A stretch of DNA of 64,000 nt from Aeromicrobium sp. (GCF_023146395.1 NZ_JAGLCD010000006.1:62001-126000); one strand, 5' to 3'. Counted from the first letter of the stretch, positions 34,538-45,215 are shown. Notes: generated by a model not told the origin, from the letters alone. Translations and numbers: made by a program.

Positions 34538-35941
34538 ATGCCTGCGTCCACGATCGACACCGTCACCAGCCTCTGCAAGCGTCGAGGCTTCGTCTACCAG
34601 TGCGGTGAGATCTACGGCGGCACCAAGTCCGCGTGGGACTACGGACCCCTCGGCGTCGAGCTCAAGGAGAACATCAAGCGCCAGTGGTGGCGCTCGATGG
34701 TCCAGGGTCGCGACGACGTCGTCGGCCTGGACTCCTCGGTCATCCTCCCCACGCGGGTGTGGGAGGCGTCCGGCCACCTCGCGGCCTTCGTGGACCCCCT
34801 GGTGGAGTGCCTCAGCTGCCACCGCCGCTACCGGCAGGACCACCTGCAGGAGGCCTACGCCGAGAAGAAGTCGAAGCCGGGCCAGCCGGAGATCGACCCC
34901 GACACCGTGACGATGGACCTCATCGCGTGCGCCAACTGCGGCACCAAGGGTCAGTGGACCGAGCCGCGCATGTTCAACGGCCTGCTCAAGACCTACCTCG
35001 GCCCCGTCGAGTCCGAGGAGGGCCTGCACTACCTGCGGCCCGAGACCGCCCAGGGCATCTTCGTGAACTTCGGCCAGGTCATGACCAGCGCACGCAAGAA
35101 GCCGCCGTTCGGCATCGGCCAGATCGGCAAGAGCTTTCGCAACGAGATCACGCCGGGCAACTTCATCTTCCGCACGCGCGAGTTCGAGCAGATGGAGATG
35201 GAGTTCTTCGTCAAGCCCGGTGAGGACGAGCAGTGGCACGAGTACTGGCTCGCCGAGCGCATGGGCTGGTACACGGGCCTGGGCGTCACGCCCGACAACC
35301 TCCGGTTCTACGAGCACGCCGCCGAGAAGCTCTCGCACTATTCCAAGCGCACCGTCGACATCGAGTACCGCTTCGGCTTCCAGGGCTCGGAGTGGGGCGA
35401 GCTCGAGGGTGTGGCCAACCGCACCGACTTCGACCTGTCGACGCACAGCCAGCACTCCGGCAGCGAGCTCTCGTACCACGACCAGGCCACGGGCGAGCGG
35501 TGGACGCCGTACGTCATCGAGCCCGCAGCGGGGGTCAACCGCTCGATGATGGCCTTCCTGGTCGACGCGTACGCCGAGGACGAGGCACCCAACACCAAGG
35601 GCGGCGTCGACGTGCGCACCGTGCTGCGCCTCGACCACCGGCTCGCGCCGGTCAAGGCCGCGGTCCTGCCGCTGTCGCGCAACGAGGCACTGTCGCCGGC
35701 GGCGCGTGACCTCGCCGCGGAGCTGCGCGGGTACTGGAACGTCGACTTCGACGACGCCCAGGCGATCGGGCGCCGCTACCGCCGCCAGGACGAGATCGGG
35801 ACCCCGTTCTGCATCACGGTCGACTTCGAGACGCTCGAGGACCAGGCGGTCACGATCCGGGAGCGCGACACGATGCAGCAGGAGCGGGTCGCCCTCAGCC
35901 AGGTTCGTGACTGGCTTGCGGCGCGCCTGCCCGGCTGCTGA
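34538..35941 (+). CDS. glyS: Glycyl-tRNA synthetase (dimeric type)
   Basis: Class II aminoacyl-tRNA synthetase charging tRNA(Gly). The 467-residue alpha2 type has the N-terminal [44 protein letters not shown], a zinc-like insertion with CLSC and CANC, motif 2 ([28 protein letters not shown]) and motif 3 ([10 protein letters not shown]), followed by a C-terminal anticodon-binding domain with [15 protein letters not shown] 34538 with an upstream GGGAGA is chosen over longer frames. It is divergent from znuA. Confidence 0.96.
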   Translation: MPASTIDTVTSLCKRRGFVYQCGEIYGGTKSAWDYGPLGVELKENIKRQWWRSMVQGRDDVVGLDSSVILPTRVWEASGHLAAFVDPLVECLSCHRRYRQDHLQEAYAEKKSKPGQPEIDPDTVTMDLIACANCGTKGQWTEPRMFNGLLKTYLGPVESEEGLHYLRPETAQGIFVNFGQVMTSARKKPPFGIGQIGKSFRNEITPGNFIFRTREFEQMEMEFFVKPGEDEQWHEYWLAERMGWYTGLGVTPDNLRFYEHAAEKLSHYSKRTVDIEYRFGFQGSEWGELEGVANRTDFDLSTHSQHSGSELSYHDQATGERWTPYVIEPAAGVNRSMMAFLVDAYAEDEAPNTKGGVDVRTVLRLDHRLAPVKAAVLPLSRNEALSPAARDLAAELRGYWNVDFDDAQAIGRRYRRQDEIGTPFCITVDFETLEDQAVTIRERDTMQQERVALSQVRDWLAARLPGC

Positions 35942-35966
35942 CCCCTCACGGGGTGAGAATCTCGGC

Positions 35967-36554
35967 GTGATCTCGTCGCGCCGCCGTCTCAGTCTCGTCC
36001 TGTGCGCCCTTGCGCTGCTCGTCTCGGTGACCGCCTGCGGCGGGGAGGACGACCCGGAGCCGGTCTCGTCGGTACCGGCGGGTTTCGAGGTGCCCGACGG
36101 GGTCACGGTCACCAAGCCCGGCACGACCCGCAAGCCCGGGGAGACGGCGACCGTCGTCTACCAGGTCGACGAGCAGGCCGCGAGCGCGATCACGGTCACG
36201 ATCGCCGACGTGCGCAAGGGCGTCATCGAGGACTTCCGGTTCTTCTCCTTGACGCCCGACCAGCTGGTCTCGTCACCGTTCTACGTCGACCTCACGGTCG
36301 TCAACGAGGGCCCCGCTGGACTCGGAGGTGCCGCCCTGCCGGTCTTCGCCCGCGACGACACCGACATGCTGCTGCCGCCGACGCCGATCGTCGGCAGCTT
36401 CGCTCCCTGCCCCAGCGGACAGCTGCCGGAGAGCTTCCTGCCCGGCGAGACTGCGAACCTGTGCCTGGTGTACCTGGTGCCGGCGGGCCAGGCGCTGGTC
36501 TCGGTCGACCTGCAGCCCGACGGCGACGACTCGACGATCACCTGGTCGCCGTGA
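35967..36554 (+). CDS. Putative lipoprotein with beta-sandwich domain
   Basis: A 195-residue predicted lipoprotein: basic start MISSRRRLSL, hydrophobic segment, lipobox VTAC, then an acidic linker and a beta-rich domain (TATVVYQVDEQAASAITVTIADVRKG, FYVDLTVVNEGPAGLGGAALPVF). The VNEGP-type strand and late Cys pair (FAPCPSG, NLCLVYLVP) resemble DUF4352/telokin-like immunoglobulin folds. The GTG start is seven bases after GAGAAT (35955-35960). Role is unknown; it should be anchored on the outer face of the membrane. Confidence 0.68.
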   Translation: MISSRRRLSLVLCALALLVSVTACGGEDDPEPVSSVPAGFEVPDGVTVTKPGTTRKPGETATVVYQVDEQAASAITVTIADVRKGVIEDFRFFSLTPDQLVSSPFYVDLTVVNEGPAGLGGAALPVFARDDTDMLLPPTPIVGSFAPCPSGQLPESFLPGETANLCLVYLVPAGQALVSVDLQPDGDDSTITWSP

Positions 36555-36599
36555 GCGGCGGCGACAGATCCGCTTAGCGTGGTTTGAGACAATCGGAGG

Positions 36600-37742
36600 A
36601 TGAGCACCTCGACCATGGCGGCGCCTCTGCGTCTGGGCGACCTCGAGGTCGCCGTGCCCGTCGTGCTCGCGCCCATGGCTGGCGTCACGAACGCCGCGTT
36701 CCGCCAGCTCTGCGCCGAGCAGGGAGCCGGGCTGTACGTGTGCGAGATGATCACCTCCCGCGGCATCGTCGAGGGTGACCGCACGAGCCTGTCGATGCTG
36801 ACCTTCTCCGGCGCCGAGTCGGTCCGGTCCGTGCAGCTCTACGGGATCGACCCCGACATCATCGGGCGGGCCGTGTCGATCCTGTGCGACGAGCACGGCG
36901 TCCAGCACGTCGACCTGAACTTCGGCTGTCCGGTGCCCAAGGTCACCCGCAAGGGCGGCGGCGCCGCGCTGCCGTGGAAGGCGGGCCTGCTGGGTCGCAT
37001 CCTGGAGTCCGCGGTCGGGGCGGCCGCTCCGTACGGCGTGCCCGTCACGATGAAGACGCGCAAGGGCATCGACGACGACCACCTGACGTACCTCGACGCG
37101 GGCCGGATCGCGGCCGACACCGGGTGCGCCGCGATCGCGCTGCACGGGCGGACGGCGATCCAGCACTACTCCGGTCACGCCGACTGGGACGCGATCGGGG
37201 AGCTCAAGGCCGCCACCTCGATCCCGGTGCTCGGCAACGGCGACGTGTGGGAGGCGGCCGACGCGGTGCGGATGATGGCGCAGACCGGGTGCGACGGCGT
37301 CGTCGTCGGTCGTGGCTGTCTCGGCCGCCCGTGGCTCTTCCGCGATCTCGCCGCTGCCCTCACGGGGCGTGAGGTGCTCACGACTCCGAACCTCGGTGAG
37401 GTCACGGCGGTCATGCGTCGTCACGCAGAGCTGCTCGGACGATGGATGGGCGAGGAACGGGGCTGCATCGAGTTCCGCAAGCACGTCGCCTGGTACCTCA
37501 AGGGGTTCGCTGCGGGCTCAGCCGTCCGCAGCCGTCTCGGCAAGGTCTCGTCGTACGCGGCCCTCGACGAGCTCCTGGCCGACCTCGACCCGCAGGAACC
37601 GTTCCCGGTCTCCGAGCTCGGCCGCCCCCGGGGCCGCCAGGGCACCCCCAAGCGGGTCGTCGTGCCGGAGGGCTGGCTCGACTCGCGCGAGGTCGACGGC
37701 GAGCTCGACCCCGCGGCGGAGGACGCGACCTCCGGGGGCTGA
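36600..37742 (+). CDS. dus: tRNA-dihydrouridine synthase
   Basis: FMN enzyme reducing uridine to dihydrouridine in tRNA. The 380-residue protein is DusB-like: VVLAPMAGVTNAAFRQLC (FMN-binding start), GCPVPKVTRKGGGAAL with the catalytic Cys, VTMKTRKGI, ALHGRTAIQHYSGHADWDAIGELK, and NGDVWEAADAVRMM followed by GCDGVVVGRGCLGRPWLF. GACAAT (36588-36593) is seven bases upstream of the ATG, and the GGAGG directly abuts the start codon, too close to serve as a ribosome-binding site, so a leaderless start is likely. Confidence 0.93.
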   Translation: MSTSTMAAPLRLGDLEVAVPVVLAPMAGVTNAAFRQLCAEQGAGLYVCEMITSRGIVEGDRTSLSMLTFSGAESVRSVQLYGIDPDIIGRAVSILCDEHGVQHVDLNFGCPVPKVTRKGGGAALPWKAGLLGRILESAVGAAAPYGVPVTMKTRKGIDDDHLTYLDAGRIAADTGCAAIALHGRTAIQHYSGHADWDAIGELKAATSIPVLGNGDVWEAADAVRMMAQTGCDGVVVGRGCLGRPWLFRDLAAALTGREVLTTPNLGEVTAVMRRHAELLGRWMGEERGCIEFRKHVAWYLKGFAAGSAVRSRLGKVSSYAALDELLADLDPQEPFPVSELGRPRGRQGTPKRVVVPEGWLDSREVDGELDPAAEDATSGG

Positions 37743-37753
37743 CGACGTCTGGC

Positions 37754-38245
37754 TCAGACGACGGGGCGCAGCAGTCCGGTGTCGACGTCGTAGACGAAGC
37801 CGCCGACCTCCAGGTCGTCCGGCACCAGCGGGTGGCTCTCGATCTTGTGCACGTCGGCGCGGATCGTGGCCTCCTGGTCGGTGATCGCGCCGAGCGTCAT
37901 CCAGCTCGCGTCTGTGCCGGTGGCGGTGCCGACCCGGGCCTGCAGCTCCTCCTCGGGTGCCGAGGCCATCGCGCAGCGGGTGTGCTGTACCACGAGCACC
38001 CGTCGCACCTGCAGGAGCGTGACGCCCAGCACGACGGCCACGAGGACCTGGTCGGTCACGCGGCCACCCGGGTTGCGCAGGATCTTGGCGTCACCGGCCT
38101 CCAGGCCGATCATGCGCAGCGGATCGATGCGCGAGTCCATGCAGGTCACCATCGCGACCCCGGCACGAGCGATGCCGTCGAAGCCACCGTGGTGGAAGTC
38201 GTCGGCATAGGTCCGGTTCGCGGCGAGAAGGTCGTCAAAAGCCAT
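37754..38245 (-). CDS. Beta-carbonic anhydrase
   Basis: Zinc enzyme interconverting CO2 and bicarbonate. The 163 residues are the short actinobacterial beta class: Cys35, Asp37 and Arg39 in TCMDSRI, and His88 and Cys91 in VVQHTRCAM complete the zinc site and the Asp-Arg dyad. No signal peptide is present, so it is cytosolic. The ATG is seven bases after TAATCT on the minus strand (38252-38257). It converges on dus. Confidence 0.93.
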   Translation of the reverse strand: MAFDDLLAANRTYADDFHHGGFDGIARAGVAMVTCMDSRIDPLRMIGLEAGDAKILRNPGGRVTDQVLVAVVLGVTLLQVRRVLVVQHTRCAMASAPEEELQARVGTATGTDASWMTLGAITDQEATIRADVHKIESHPLVPDDLEVGGFVYDVDTGLLRPVV

Positions 38246-38278
38246 GCGGGCAGATTATCGGGAGCGCCGGGCGTGTGC

Positions 38279-40141
38279 TCACGGAACCCAGTCGTACCAG
38301 AGCGGATCGATGCCAAAGCCCTCGCCGACCGAGAAGTCGTACTGCACGAGCTCGAAGTCCTCGAGCACCTGGCGCTGCTCCGAGGTGAGGTCCTGATCGT
38401 CCAGGAGCTGCCCGTCGCGTGTGACGATGACGCCGCGACCGACCGAGCCCACGACGTCCTGCACGTGCTGGAGGAGGCGGTAGTACGGCGGGAGCGGAGC
38501 GCCGATCATCTCGGCGGCGAGGGGCAGCAGCGAGGTCGCGTCGACGACCCCGAGGTCGCGGCCCGGGTCGAGGACCTCGGTGTTCGACCAGAGCAGCACG
38601 GGGGTCAGGAGGGTCTCGACCGGCTCGTTCGCCTCGCGCAGCGAGCTGGGGAGGACCGGCGGGTAGTGATCGCCGTAGTACACGACGACCGTGGGGCGCT
38701 CCCGGGTCGAGACCTCGCTCAGGAACTCTTCCAGGGCGAGGTCGCTGAGCTCGACGCCGCGGATCCAGGTGGCCAGGTGGATCTGTTGGTCGCCCTCGCC
38801 GATGAGCCCCTCGATCGTCGGCAGGCCTTCGTACCAGGCGAAGAACGGGCTGTGGTTCTGGATCGTCACGAGGTTGACCAGCGTCGGGTCGGTCGCATCG
38901 TCCAGGACGTCGAGGGTCGCGTCGAACGCGTCTGCGTCGGAGATGTAGGGGTTGCCCTCGAGCGGCGTCGCCGAGGTGAAGTCCCGCCTCTCCTGGAACT
39001 GCGAGAACTGCAGCGTGTCGTACACCGAACGACGTTGGTACAGGTCGCCGCTGTACGGGTGCACGGCGACGGCGTCGGAGCCGTGCGACCTCAGCCAGCC
39101 CACGGCCGAGGGAAATTTCGAGCGTCCGGCGACGACCGACTGGTACGGAGAGAAGATCTGCGGCTCGATCAGGCCGATCGACTGGCCCGTGAGCACCTGG
39201 AACTCCATCGTCGAGGTGCCCGTGCCGTAGTAGGAGCTGACCGTCTGGCCGGACCATCCCTCGAGACCCCGAGCGCGCAGGTGCGCCAGCGGATCGCGGT
39301 CGATCGTGAGACCGGCGAGACGGGTCGGGTCGGCCACGCTCTCCGACAGCACCACGACGAGGTCGACGTCGGCGAGGGTCGTGCCGTCAGGATCGGGGCG
39401 GTCCTGGCTGTACCGGGCGACGATCTCCTCGATCCGCTCGCGGCTGTAGTCGGGCGGGGGCTGCATCACCAGGGTCGGGACATTGGTCAGGAAGCCAGCC
39501 ACGAAGCCGTTCTGGAGGTAGTTCTCGAGCTGTCCCCAGGCGCAGCAGCCGATGCGCTCGGGCTCGTACCACGCTCGCAGACGATTGTCCGGACGGTTGA
39601 AGTCGACCGCGGTCGCCGTCGCCAGCGCCAGCACCGGGGCGAGCGCGAGGCTCACAATGCGGCGCCGACGGCGTTCGGAGTCGGAGGCAGTGCGCACGTG
39701 CCGGCGCCGACGGTGGTCGAGCCAGGCGGCGACCGCGACCGCCGCGACTGCACCGAGCAGCGGGACGACGATCGTGGCGGTCTGGGTCTGCGTGGCCAGG
39801 AACTCCGGGCTGGTGGCGAAGGCCAGGTCGGTCGGGAGCAGCGGAACCCCGAGGACCGCGAGCTTCTCGACCTGGGCGACGTGGCCCGCCACGGCCAGGC
39901 CGAGCACGAGCGCCAGCACGAGCCAGCGCTGACGGGTGACGACCATCAGCAGGCTCAGGAGGACCCACACCAGGGCCAGCCCGACGAGATCGTCGAACAC
40001 CCCGCGTGGCTCCAGACCCCGTTGCACGGCTTCGCGGTTGATCGAGGAGCCGAGCAGGCGCACGGCGAGGTAGGTCGCCACTGCGGCGAGCAGGACGTCG
40101 GTGGCGCTGCTCCGACGCAGCACGGGGAACCACGACACCAA
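38279..40141 (-). CDS. LtaS-like phosphoglycerol transferase / sulfatase-fold membrane protein
   Basis: A 620-residue protein with about five N-terminal membrane helices (first 200 residues) and a C-terminal alkaline phosphatase-fold domain of the LTA synthase family. Metal and nucleophile motifs are VVVLSESVADP, YYGTGTSTMEF (probable nucleophile Thr309), TIQNHSPFFAW and VVVYYGDHYPP. It should move a phosphoglycerol-type head group to a lipid or glycan outside the cell. It follows the P55-like pump gene by seven bases in an apparent three-gene operon. The first usable start is TTG 40141; GTG 40138 is equally likely, one base longer than leaderless behind TAGTAT. Confidence 0.85.
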   Translation of the reverse strand: MVSWFPVLRRSSATDVLLAAVATYLAVRLLGSSINREAVQRGLEPRGVFDDLVGLALVWVLLSLLMVVTRQRWLVLALVLGLAVAGHVAQVEKLAVLGVPLLPTDLAFATSPEFLATQTQTATIVVPLLGAVAAVAVAAWLDHRRRRHVRTASDSERRRRRIVSLALAPVLALATATAVDFNRPDNRLRAWYEPERIGCCAWGQLENYLQNGFVAGFLTNVPTLVMQPPPDYSRERIEEIVARYSQDRPDPDGTTLADVDLVVVLSESVADPTRLAGLTIDRDPLAHLRARGLEGWSGQTVSSYYGTGTSTMEFQVLTGQSIGLIEPQIFSPYQSVVAGRSKFPSAVGWLRSHGSDAVAVHPYSGDLYQRRSVYDTLQFSQFQERRDFTSATPLEGNPYISDADAFDATLDVLDDATDPTLVNLVTIQNHSPFFAWYEGLPTIEGLIGEGDQQIHLATWIRGVELSDLALEEFLSEVSTRERPTVVVYYGDHYPPVLPSSLREANEPVETLLTPVLLWSNTEVLDPGRDLGVVDATSLLPLAAEMIGAPLPPYYRLLQHVQDVVGSVGRGVIVTRDGQLLDDQDLTSEQRQVLEDFELVQYDFSVGEGFGIDPLWYDWVP

Positions 40142-40148
40142 CGCAATA

Positions 40149-41891
40149 CTAACGAGTGCTGCGGCGCAGGACGACGAGAGCCAGGACTGCCGCGGCGAGC
40201 GCGAGCACCGCCGCGGCAGCGAACACGGTGTGCAGCTGGGCGATCCCGGCCTCCAGCACGAGGTCGTCGTACGCGCGGCAGCGGGTGGTTCTGCCGCAGA
40301 CGTCCGCGGGGGAGTCGATGCCGCCGGCCTCGGCGTAGAACGATTTCAGCCCGAGCGTCGTCAGCGCGGAGATCCCGATCAGCATGCCGACCATGCGCGC
40401 GACCACGAGCAGCGCGCTGGCGACGCCGTGGACGGCATCGGCGGTGTGCTCCAGGAGCGCCGCGTTGACCGGAGCGATCGCCAGGCCGAAGCCGAGGCCG
40501 CCCACGACGAGCGACAACGTCTCGACCGGCGACTCCAGGGACGTGGTGCTCCAGGTCGACATGTGCCAGAACGCGCCCGCCGAGAGGAGCATCGCGACCG
40601 CGGTGAGGGGAGCCGGCGAGACGCGACGGAGCAGCCAGCCGCCCAGCACGGCGCCGATCGGAAGGGCCACGAGGAACCGGACGAGCACGAGCGCCGCGTC
40701 GAGCTGGGAGTCGCGGTGCACCGTCAGCCGGGCGAACAGGGGAATGTCGACCAGGGCTGCGATCAGGGAGCCACCGATCAGGAAGGAGACCGCGACGGCG
40801 CCCCACGCCTGGCGCGCGGTCAGGGCTGCACGGGGGATCAGCGGCCGACGGGCCGTGCGCTGCCGCAGCACGAACGCCACGACCGCGACCGCCCCGACCG
40901 ACAGGAGCACGGGTGCGTCCTCGGAGATCGCGTGCTGCTCCGGGTCGGCCGAGGCGAACGAGACGATCACGGTGCCGAGGGCGACGGCCATGAGCGTCGC
41001 GCCGACGAGGTCGACCTCGCGCGCCACCGCTGGCCAGGCGCGCACGGCGAGCAGGGGACGACGGGCCGTGACCTCGCGCAGCACGAAGACCAGGAGGAAC
41101 GCGTAGAGCGCCAGCGCCAGCGGTGTGAGCCAGCGTGAGTCGCCCACGACCGGGATGAAGGCCAGCCCGGACGTGATGCCGCGGGTCAGCGAGTCCGGCT
41201 CGAGCAGCACGACGACCAGGAGTGCGAGCGCCGCCAGTGCCAGGACGGCCCCGACCCAGTCGCGGTGGCCCACGGGTGTCTCGGAGGACTTGAGCGTCTC
41301 GGTGCCCGCCGTGTCGCCCCCGCGCAGGCTCAGGATCGCCGCGCCGATCAGGGCGCCCACGGCGGCGTTGAGCCAGAAGATGTCGCGCCAGTCGCCGACG
41401 GCGAGGACCACCGCACCGTAGAGCGGACCCAGGACGCTGCCGAGCTCCTGCACGGCTCCGACGACTCCGAGGGGCAGGCCGCGGCGTTCAGGCGGCCAGG
41501 CATCGGCGACGAGCGCGAGGGTCGGCGGGATCAGACCGCCGCCGCCGAGACCCTGGATGAATCGTCCGGCCACCATCGACTCCAGGTCGTAGGCGGCCGC
41601 CGTGACGATCGATCCGATCGCGAAGACCACGAGGCAGCCGGTCAGGACCGGCAGGCGTCCGCGGACGTCGGCGATGCGGCCGATCAGCGGCAGCACCGCG
41701 ACGTAGCCCAGCAGGAAGCCCGAGACGACCGGTGCGGCACGCTGCAGCTCGTCGATGTCCAGGCCGACCGACGCCATCATGTCGGGCAGGGCCAGGACGA
41801 CGACGTAGGTGTCGGCCGCGGCGAACCCGATCGCGACGGCGGCGAGGGTCAGCAGGCCCCGGGTGGCGACCCGGACCGCGGCTTCGGTCAT
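40149..41891 (-). CDS. MFS transporter, DHA2 / P55-like
   Basis: A 580-residue major facilitator with 14 predicted membrane helices. The loop 2-3 signature GRIADVRGRLPVLTGC and the antiporter-like helix GRFIQGLGGGGLIPPTLALVADAWPPERRGLPLGVVGAVQELGSVLGPLYG are clear. A periplasmic insertion near the last helices contains two Cys (DVCGRTTRC). The neighbouring upstream gene, ten bases away, is an LprG-type lipoprotein; the same pair in mycobacteria (lprG with Rv1410c/P55) exports lipids. I infer lipid or lipoglycan export here, not classical drug efflux. Confidence 0.88.
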   Translation of the reverse strand: MTEAAVRVATRGLLTLAAVAIGFAAADTYVVVLALPDMMASVGLDIDELQRAAPVVSGFLLGYVAVLPLIGRIADVRGRLPVLTGCLVVFAIGSIVTAAAYDLESMVAGRFIQGLGGGGLIPPTLALVADAWPPERRGLPLGVVGAVQELGSVLGPLYGAVVLAVGDWRDIFWLNAAVGALIGAAILSLRGGDTAGTETLKSSETPVGHRDWVGAVLALAALALLVVVLLEPDSLTRGITSGLAFIPVVGDSRWLTPLALALYAFLLVFVLREVTARRPLLAVRAWPAVAREVDLVGATLMAVALGTVIVSFASADPEQHAISEDAPVLLSVGAVAVVAFVLRQRTARRPLIPRAALTARQAWGAVAVSFLIGGSLIAALVDIPLFARLTVHRDSQLDAALVLVRFLVALPIGAVLGGWLLRRVSPAPLTAVAMLLSAGAFWHMSTWSTTSLESPVETLSLVVGGLGFGLAIAPVNAALLEHTADAVHGVASALLVVARMVGMLIGISALTTLGLKSFYAEAGGIDSPADVCGRTTRCRAYDDLVLEAGIAQLHTVFAAAAVLALAAAVLALVVLRRSTR

Positions 41892-41901
41892 CGCGTGCCG
41901 C

Positions 41902-42612
41902 TCACGCTCCGCCGGTGCGGGTGGGAGGCTCGATGACGGGCGACTCGTCGGAGGCGGCGACCGTGACGACGTAGGTCACCTCGTCGGACCCGGGGTAGAA
42001 CACGCCGGTCAAGGTGAGGTCGTGGACCTCGTCGTCGTCGGTCAGGCGGACGACGACCTCCACGTCGGTGTCGGGATCGGCGGAGGGGATCAGCGCGGCG
42101 ACCCGCTCACCCGGGACCGTGCCGGAGATCGCGGTGAGCACGGTCTCGCCGTCGCGCTCCTGGCTCGTCGCCTCGACCTCGACGTCGCTCAGCAGCGCGA
42201 CCACGCCCTCGCCGGGCACGCCGATCAACGTGGCCGGGTCGGGTGCGCCGTAGTCGGCCGGGTCGATCGTGAAGAAGTCCGGCGAGAACCCCGGCTTGGC
42301 CCACAGCTGCCCGTCGACCGCGACCACCTCGGCCGAGAAGCTCGTGCCACCGGCTGCGATCGTGACGTCGCCCTCGAAGGCCGGCGTCCGGTTGCCGAAA
42401 CCCTTGGCGGACTCCAGTCCCTGCACCCCGCTGGGCAGCGTGCCGTCGACCGCGATCGAGAAATCGAGGCGCTCGGCCTGCCCCAGGGTCTCGGCCGCGG
42501 TGTCGAGCCGCGTTGCCGCGGTGTCGGGGTCGACGGCGTCGTCCGATCCGGTGCAGCCGGCCAGCAGCACGGGGATCAGCAGGCCGAGGAGGGCGAGTCG
42601 GGGTGAGCGCAC
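41902..42612 (-). CDS. lprG: LppX/LprAFG-family lipoprotein (LprG-like)
   Basis: A 236-residue lipoprotein with signal peptide and lipobox LLAGC, then a domain matching the LppX_LprAFG lipid-binding fold: AATRLDTAAETLGQAERLDFSIAVDGTLPSGVQGLESAKGFGNRTPAFEGDVTIAAGG, a central VVAVDGQLWAKPGFSPDFFTIDPADYGAPDPATLI and the strand-rich C-terminus. Family members carry a triacylated lipid in a hydrophobic cavity. GTG 42612 lies seven bases after CAGACT on the minus strand, fixing the start within a longer frame. It heads the operon lprG, P55-like MFS, LtaS-like. Confidence 0.85.
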   Translation of the reverse strand: MRSPRLALLGLLIPVLLAGCTGSDDAVDPDTAATRLDTAAETLGQAERLDFSIAVDGTLPSGVQGLESAKGFGNRTPAFEGDVTIAAGGTSFSAEVVAVDGQLWAKPGFSPDFFTIDPADYGAPDPATLIGVPGEGVVALLSDVEVEATSQERDGETVLTAISGTVPGERVAALIPSADPDTDVEVVVRLTDDDEVHDLTLTGVFYPGSDEVTYVVTVAASDESPVIEPPTRTGGA

Positions 42613-42616
42613 GACG

Positions 42617-45079
42617 TCAGTCTGACACGGGCACGAGCCCACCCGCAGGTCCAGCGACGGCTAGGACGGGTTGGTCCAGCGGGGTGCCGGAGCCGTCGCG
42701 ACGGGGATCGATCTCGGGCAGCGGCACGGGCGACCCGCTCGCGGCGCACGCCAGCGGTGCGCCGTCGCCGACCCACGCCACCACGAGGGCGTCCTCGCCC
42801 CGCAGGAGCCGTTGGCAGCGCACGCCGCCGGTGGCCCGGCCCTTGGCCGGGTAGGCCGACAACGGCGTGACCTTGGCCGATCCCGTCTCGGTGCCGGGCA
42901 GGGCGTCGCTGCTGCCGGCGATCGTGACGACATGGGCCTGCTCGGGGTCACGCACGGCCCCGAAGGCGACGACCCGCTGGCCGGCCGCGAGCTTGACGCC
43001 CGCGACACCGCCGCCGCTGCGCCCCTGCGGGCGGACGAGGTCGGCACCGAAGTGCAGCAGCTGGGCGTCGGACGTGACGAATGCGAGCTCCTCGCGTCCC
43101 GTGACGAGGTCGACGGCCCCGACGATCTCGTCACCCTCGCCCAGGCTGACGACCTCCCACTCGTCGCGACCCTTGAGGTGGTCGGGACGGACCCGCTTGA
43201 CCGTGCCCTGGCGGGTGCCCAGCGCCAGGCCGGGCTGGTCGTCGCCGAAGGTCATCAGGGTCACGATCCGCGCACCCGTGCTGATGAGCTCGCCGACGGG
43301 AACCCCGCCCTGCACCGAGGGTGCACCCGCGGTGGGCGGCAGTGCCGGGAGGTCGAGCACGGAGACCCGGCGGACGATGCCGTCGCTGGTGAGGATGCCG
43401 ACCTGCCCGCGGGCGGTCGTGCGCACCGCCGCCACGACGACGTCGTGCGCGGCGCGGGACTCCACGGGGCCGGGATGCGTCGCGTCGGCGGTGCGGGCCA
43501 GCAGGCCGGTGGCCGAGAGCAGGGCCCAGCACGGGTCGTCGGCGACCTCGACGGGGGTGGCCGCGGTGACCGTCTGCCCGGCCGAGGCCAGCAGGATCGT
43601 GCGGCGCGGGGTGCCGAACTGCTTCGCGATCGCGGCGAGCTCGTCGCCCACGACCGACCGGAGCAGGGTCTCGTCGGCGAGGATCGCGTCGAGCTCCTCG
43701 ATCGTGCGACGCAGCTCGGCGATCTCGTTCTCGACGGCGATGCGGTCGTAGCGGGTGAGGCGGCCGAGCGTGAGGTTGAGGATGTACTCCGCCTGCTCGG
43801 TCGACAGGTCGAACACGGTCATGAGGCGATCACGGGCCTCACCGCGGTTCTCGCTGCTGCGGATCAGCTGGATGACCTCGTCGATGTCGACCAGCGCGAG
43901 CAGCAGTCCCTCGAGCAGGTGCAGACGCGCCGCGGCCTTGGCGCGGCGGAAGCCCGTGCGCCGGCGGACGACGTCGAAGCGGTGCTGGAGGTAGACCTCG
44001 AGCATCTCCTTCAGCCCGAGCGTGCGCGGCTGGCCGTCGACCAGCGCGACGGCATTGATGCCGAAGGAGGTCTCGAGCGGCGTCATCTTGTACAGCTGCT
44101 CGAGGATCGCCTCGGGCACGAACCCGTTCTTGACCTCGATCACGATCTCGAGCCCGGAGTGCCGGTCCGACAGATTCTTGAGATCGGCGATGCCCTGCAG
44201 CTTCTTGGACTGCACGAGCTTCTTGACGGCTTCGATGACCTTCTCCGGGCCGACGTTGTACGGCAGCTCGGTGATGACGACGGCCTTGCGGCGCCCGACC
44301 TGCTCGATGCGGGCCGTGGCGCGCATGCGGAACGAGCCGTTGCCGGTGGCGTACGCGTCGCGGACCCCGTCGAGGCCGATGATCTTGCCGCCGGTGGGCA
44401 GGTCGGGGCCGGGCACGAAGCGCATCAGGTCGTCGAGAGAGGCGGTGGGGTGCGCGATCAGGTGCCGGCAGGCCTGCACGACCTCGACCAGGTTGTGCGG
44501 CGCGATGTTGGTGGCCATGCCGACGGCGATGCCCGAGGCGCCGTTGACGAGCAGGTTGGGCAGGGCGGCCGGCAGCACGACCGGCTCGGTCTCACGGCCG
44601 TCGTAGTTGGGCCGGAAGTCGACCGTGTCCTCCTCGATGGAGGCGGTCATGGCCTCGGCGGCCGGGTCCATGCGGCACTCGGTGTAGCGCATCGCGGCCG
44701 GCGGGTCGTCGGGTGAGCCGAAGTTGCCGTGGCCGTCGATCAGCGGGAGCCGCAGCGACCAGTGCTGGACGAGCCGGACGAGGGCGTCGTAGATCGCGCT
44801 GTCACCGTGCGGGTGCAGGCGGCCCATGACCTCACCGACGGGACGGGCCGACTTGACGTGGCCACGGTCGCTGCGCAGCCCCATCTCGTCCATCGTGTAG
44901 AGGATGCGGCGCTGCACGGGCTTGAGGCCGTCACGCGCGTCGGGCAGCGCCCGCGAGTAGATGACCGAGTACGAGTACTCCAGGAAGCTCGACCGCATCT
45001 CCTCGCGGATATCGGTGTCGACGATGTGCTCCTCGAAGTCGTCCTCGACCTCGGTGCCCGTGCTCGTCCTGCGTGCCAT
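42617..45079 (-). CDS. parC: Type IIA topoisomerase subunit A (topoisomerase IV ParC type)
   Basis: An 820-residue DNA-cleaving subunit. It opens with the conserved [33 protein letters not shown]; the active-site Tyr132 is in AMRYTECRM, and a long coiled-coil gate and C-terminal beta-propeller follow. The QRRGGKG GyrA-box needed for DNA wrapping is not visible in the propeller, which favours topoisomerase IV (decatenation) over gyrase; a separate gyrA near the origin would be expected. A GGAAGGA ribosome-binding site precedes ATG 45079. parE is not in the window. Confidence 0.88.
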   Translation of the reverse strand: MARRTSTGTEVEDDFEEHIVDTDIREEMRSSFLEYSYSVIYSRALPDARDGLKPVQRRILYTMDEMGLRSDRGHVKSARPVGEVMGRLHPHGDSAIYDALVRLVQHWSLRLPLIDGHGNFGSPDDPPAAMRYTECRMDPAAEAMTASIEEDTVDFRPNYDGRETEPVVLPAALPNLLVNGASGIAVGMATNIAPHNLVEVVQACRHLIAHPTASLDDLMRFVPGPDLPTGGKIIGLDGVRDAYATGNGSFRMRATARIEQVGRRKAVVITELPYNVGPEKVIEAVKKLVQSKKLQGIADLKNLSDRHSGLEIVIEVKNGFVPEAILEQLYKMTPLETSFGINAVALVDGQPRTLGLKEMLEVYLQHRFDVVRRRTGFRRAKAAARLHLLEGLLLALVDIDEVIQLIRSSENRGEARDRLMTVFDLSTEQAEYILNLTLGRLTRYDRIAVENEIAELRRTIEELDAILADETLLRSVVGDELAAIAKQFGTPRRTILLASAGQTVTAATPVEVADDPCWALLSATGLLARTADATHPGPVESRAAHDVVVAAVRTTARGQVGILTSDGIVRRVSVLDLPALPPTAGAPSVQGGVPVGELISTGARIVTLMTFGDDQPGLALGTRQGTVKRVRPDHLKGRDEWEVVSLGEGDEIVGAVDLVTGREELAFVTSDAQLLHFGADLVRPQGRSGGGVAGVKLAAGQRVVAFGAVRDPEQAHVVTIAGSSDALPGTETGSAKVTPLSAYPAKGRATGGVRCQRLLRGEDALVVAWVGDGAPLACAASGSPVPLPEIDPRRDGSGTPLDQPVLAVAGPAGGLVPVSD

Positions 45080-45215
45080 GCCGTCCTTCCCACTGCCGTC
45101 CCGCGGCTCGGGACCGCCCACCATTGTGGCGGTCGCCGCCGACCGGGCGGCAGGTGCCACGCCGGGCGGCTCCGGTGCGAGTCCTGCGGGGCGACGCAGG
45201 CGGTAGATTGACCGT

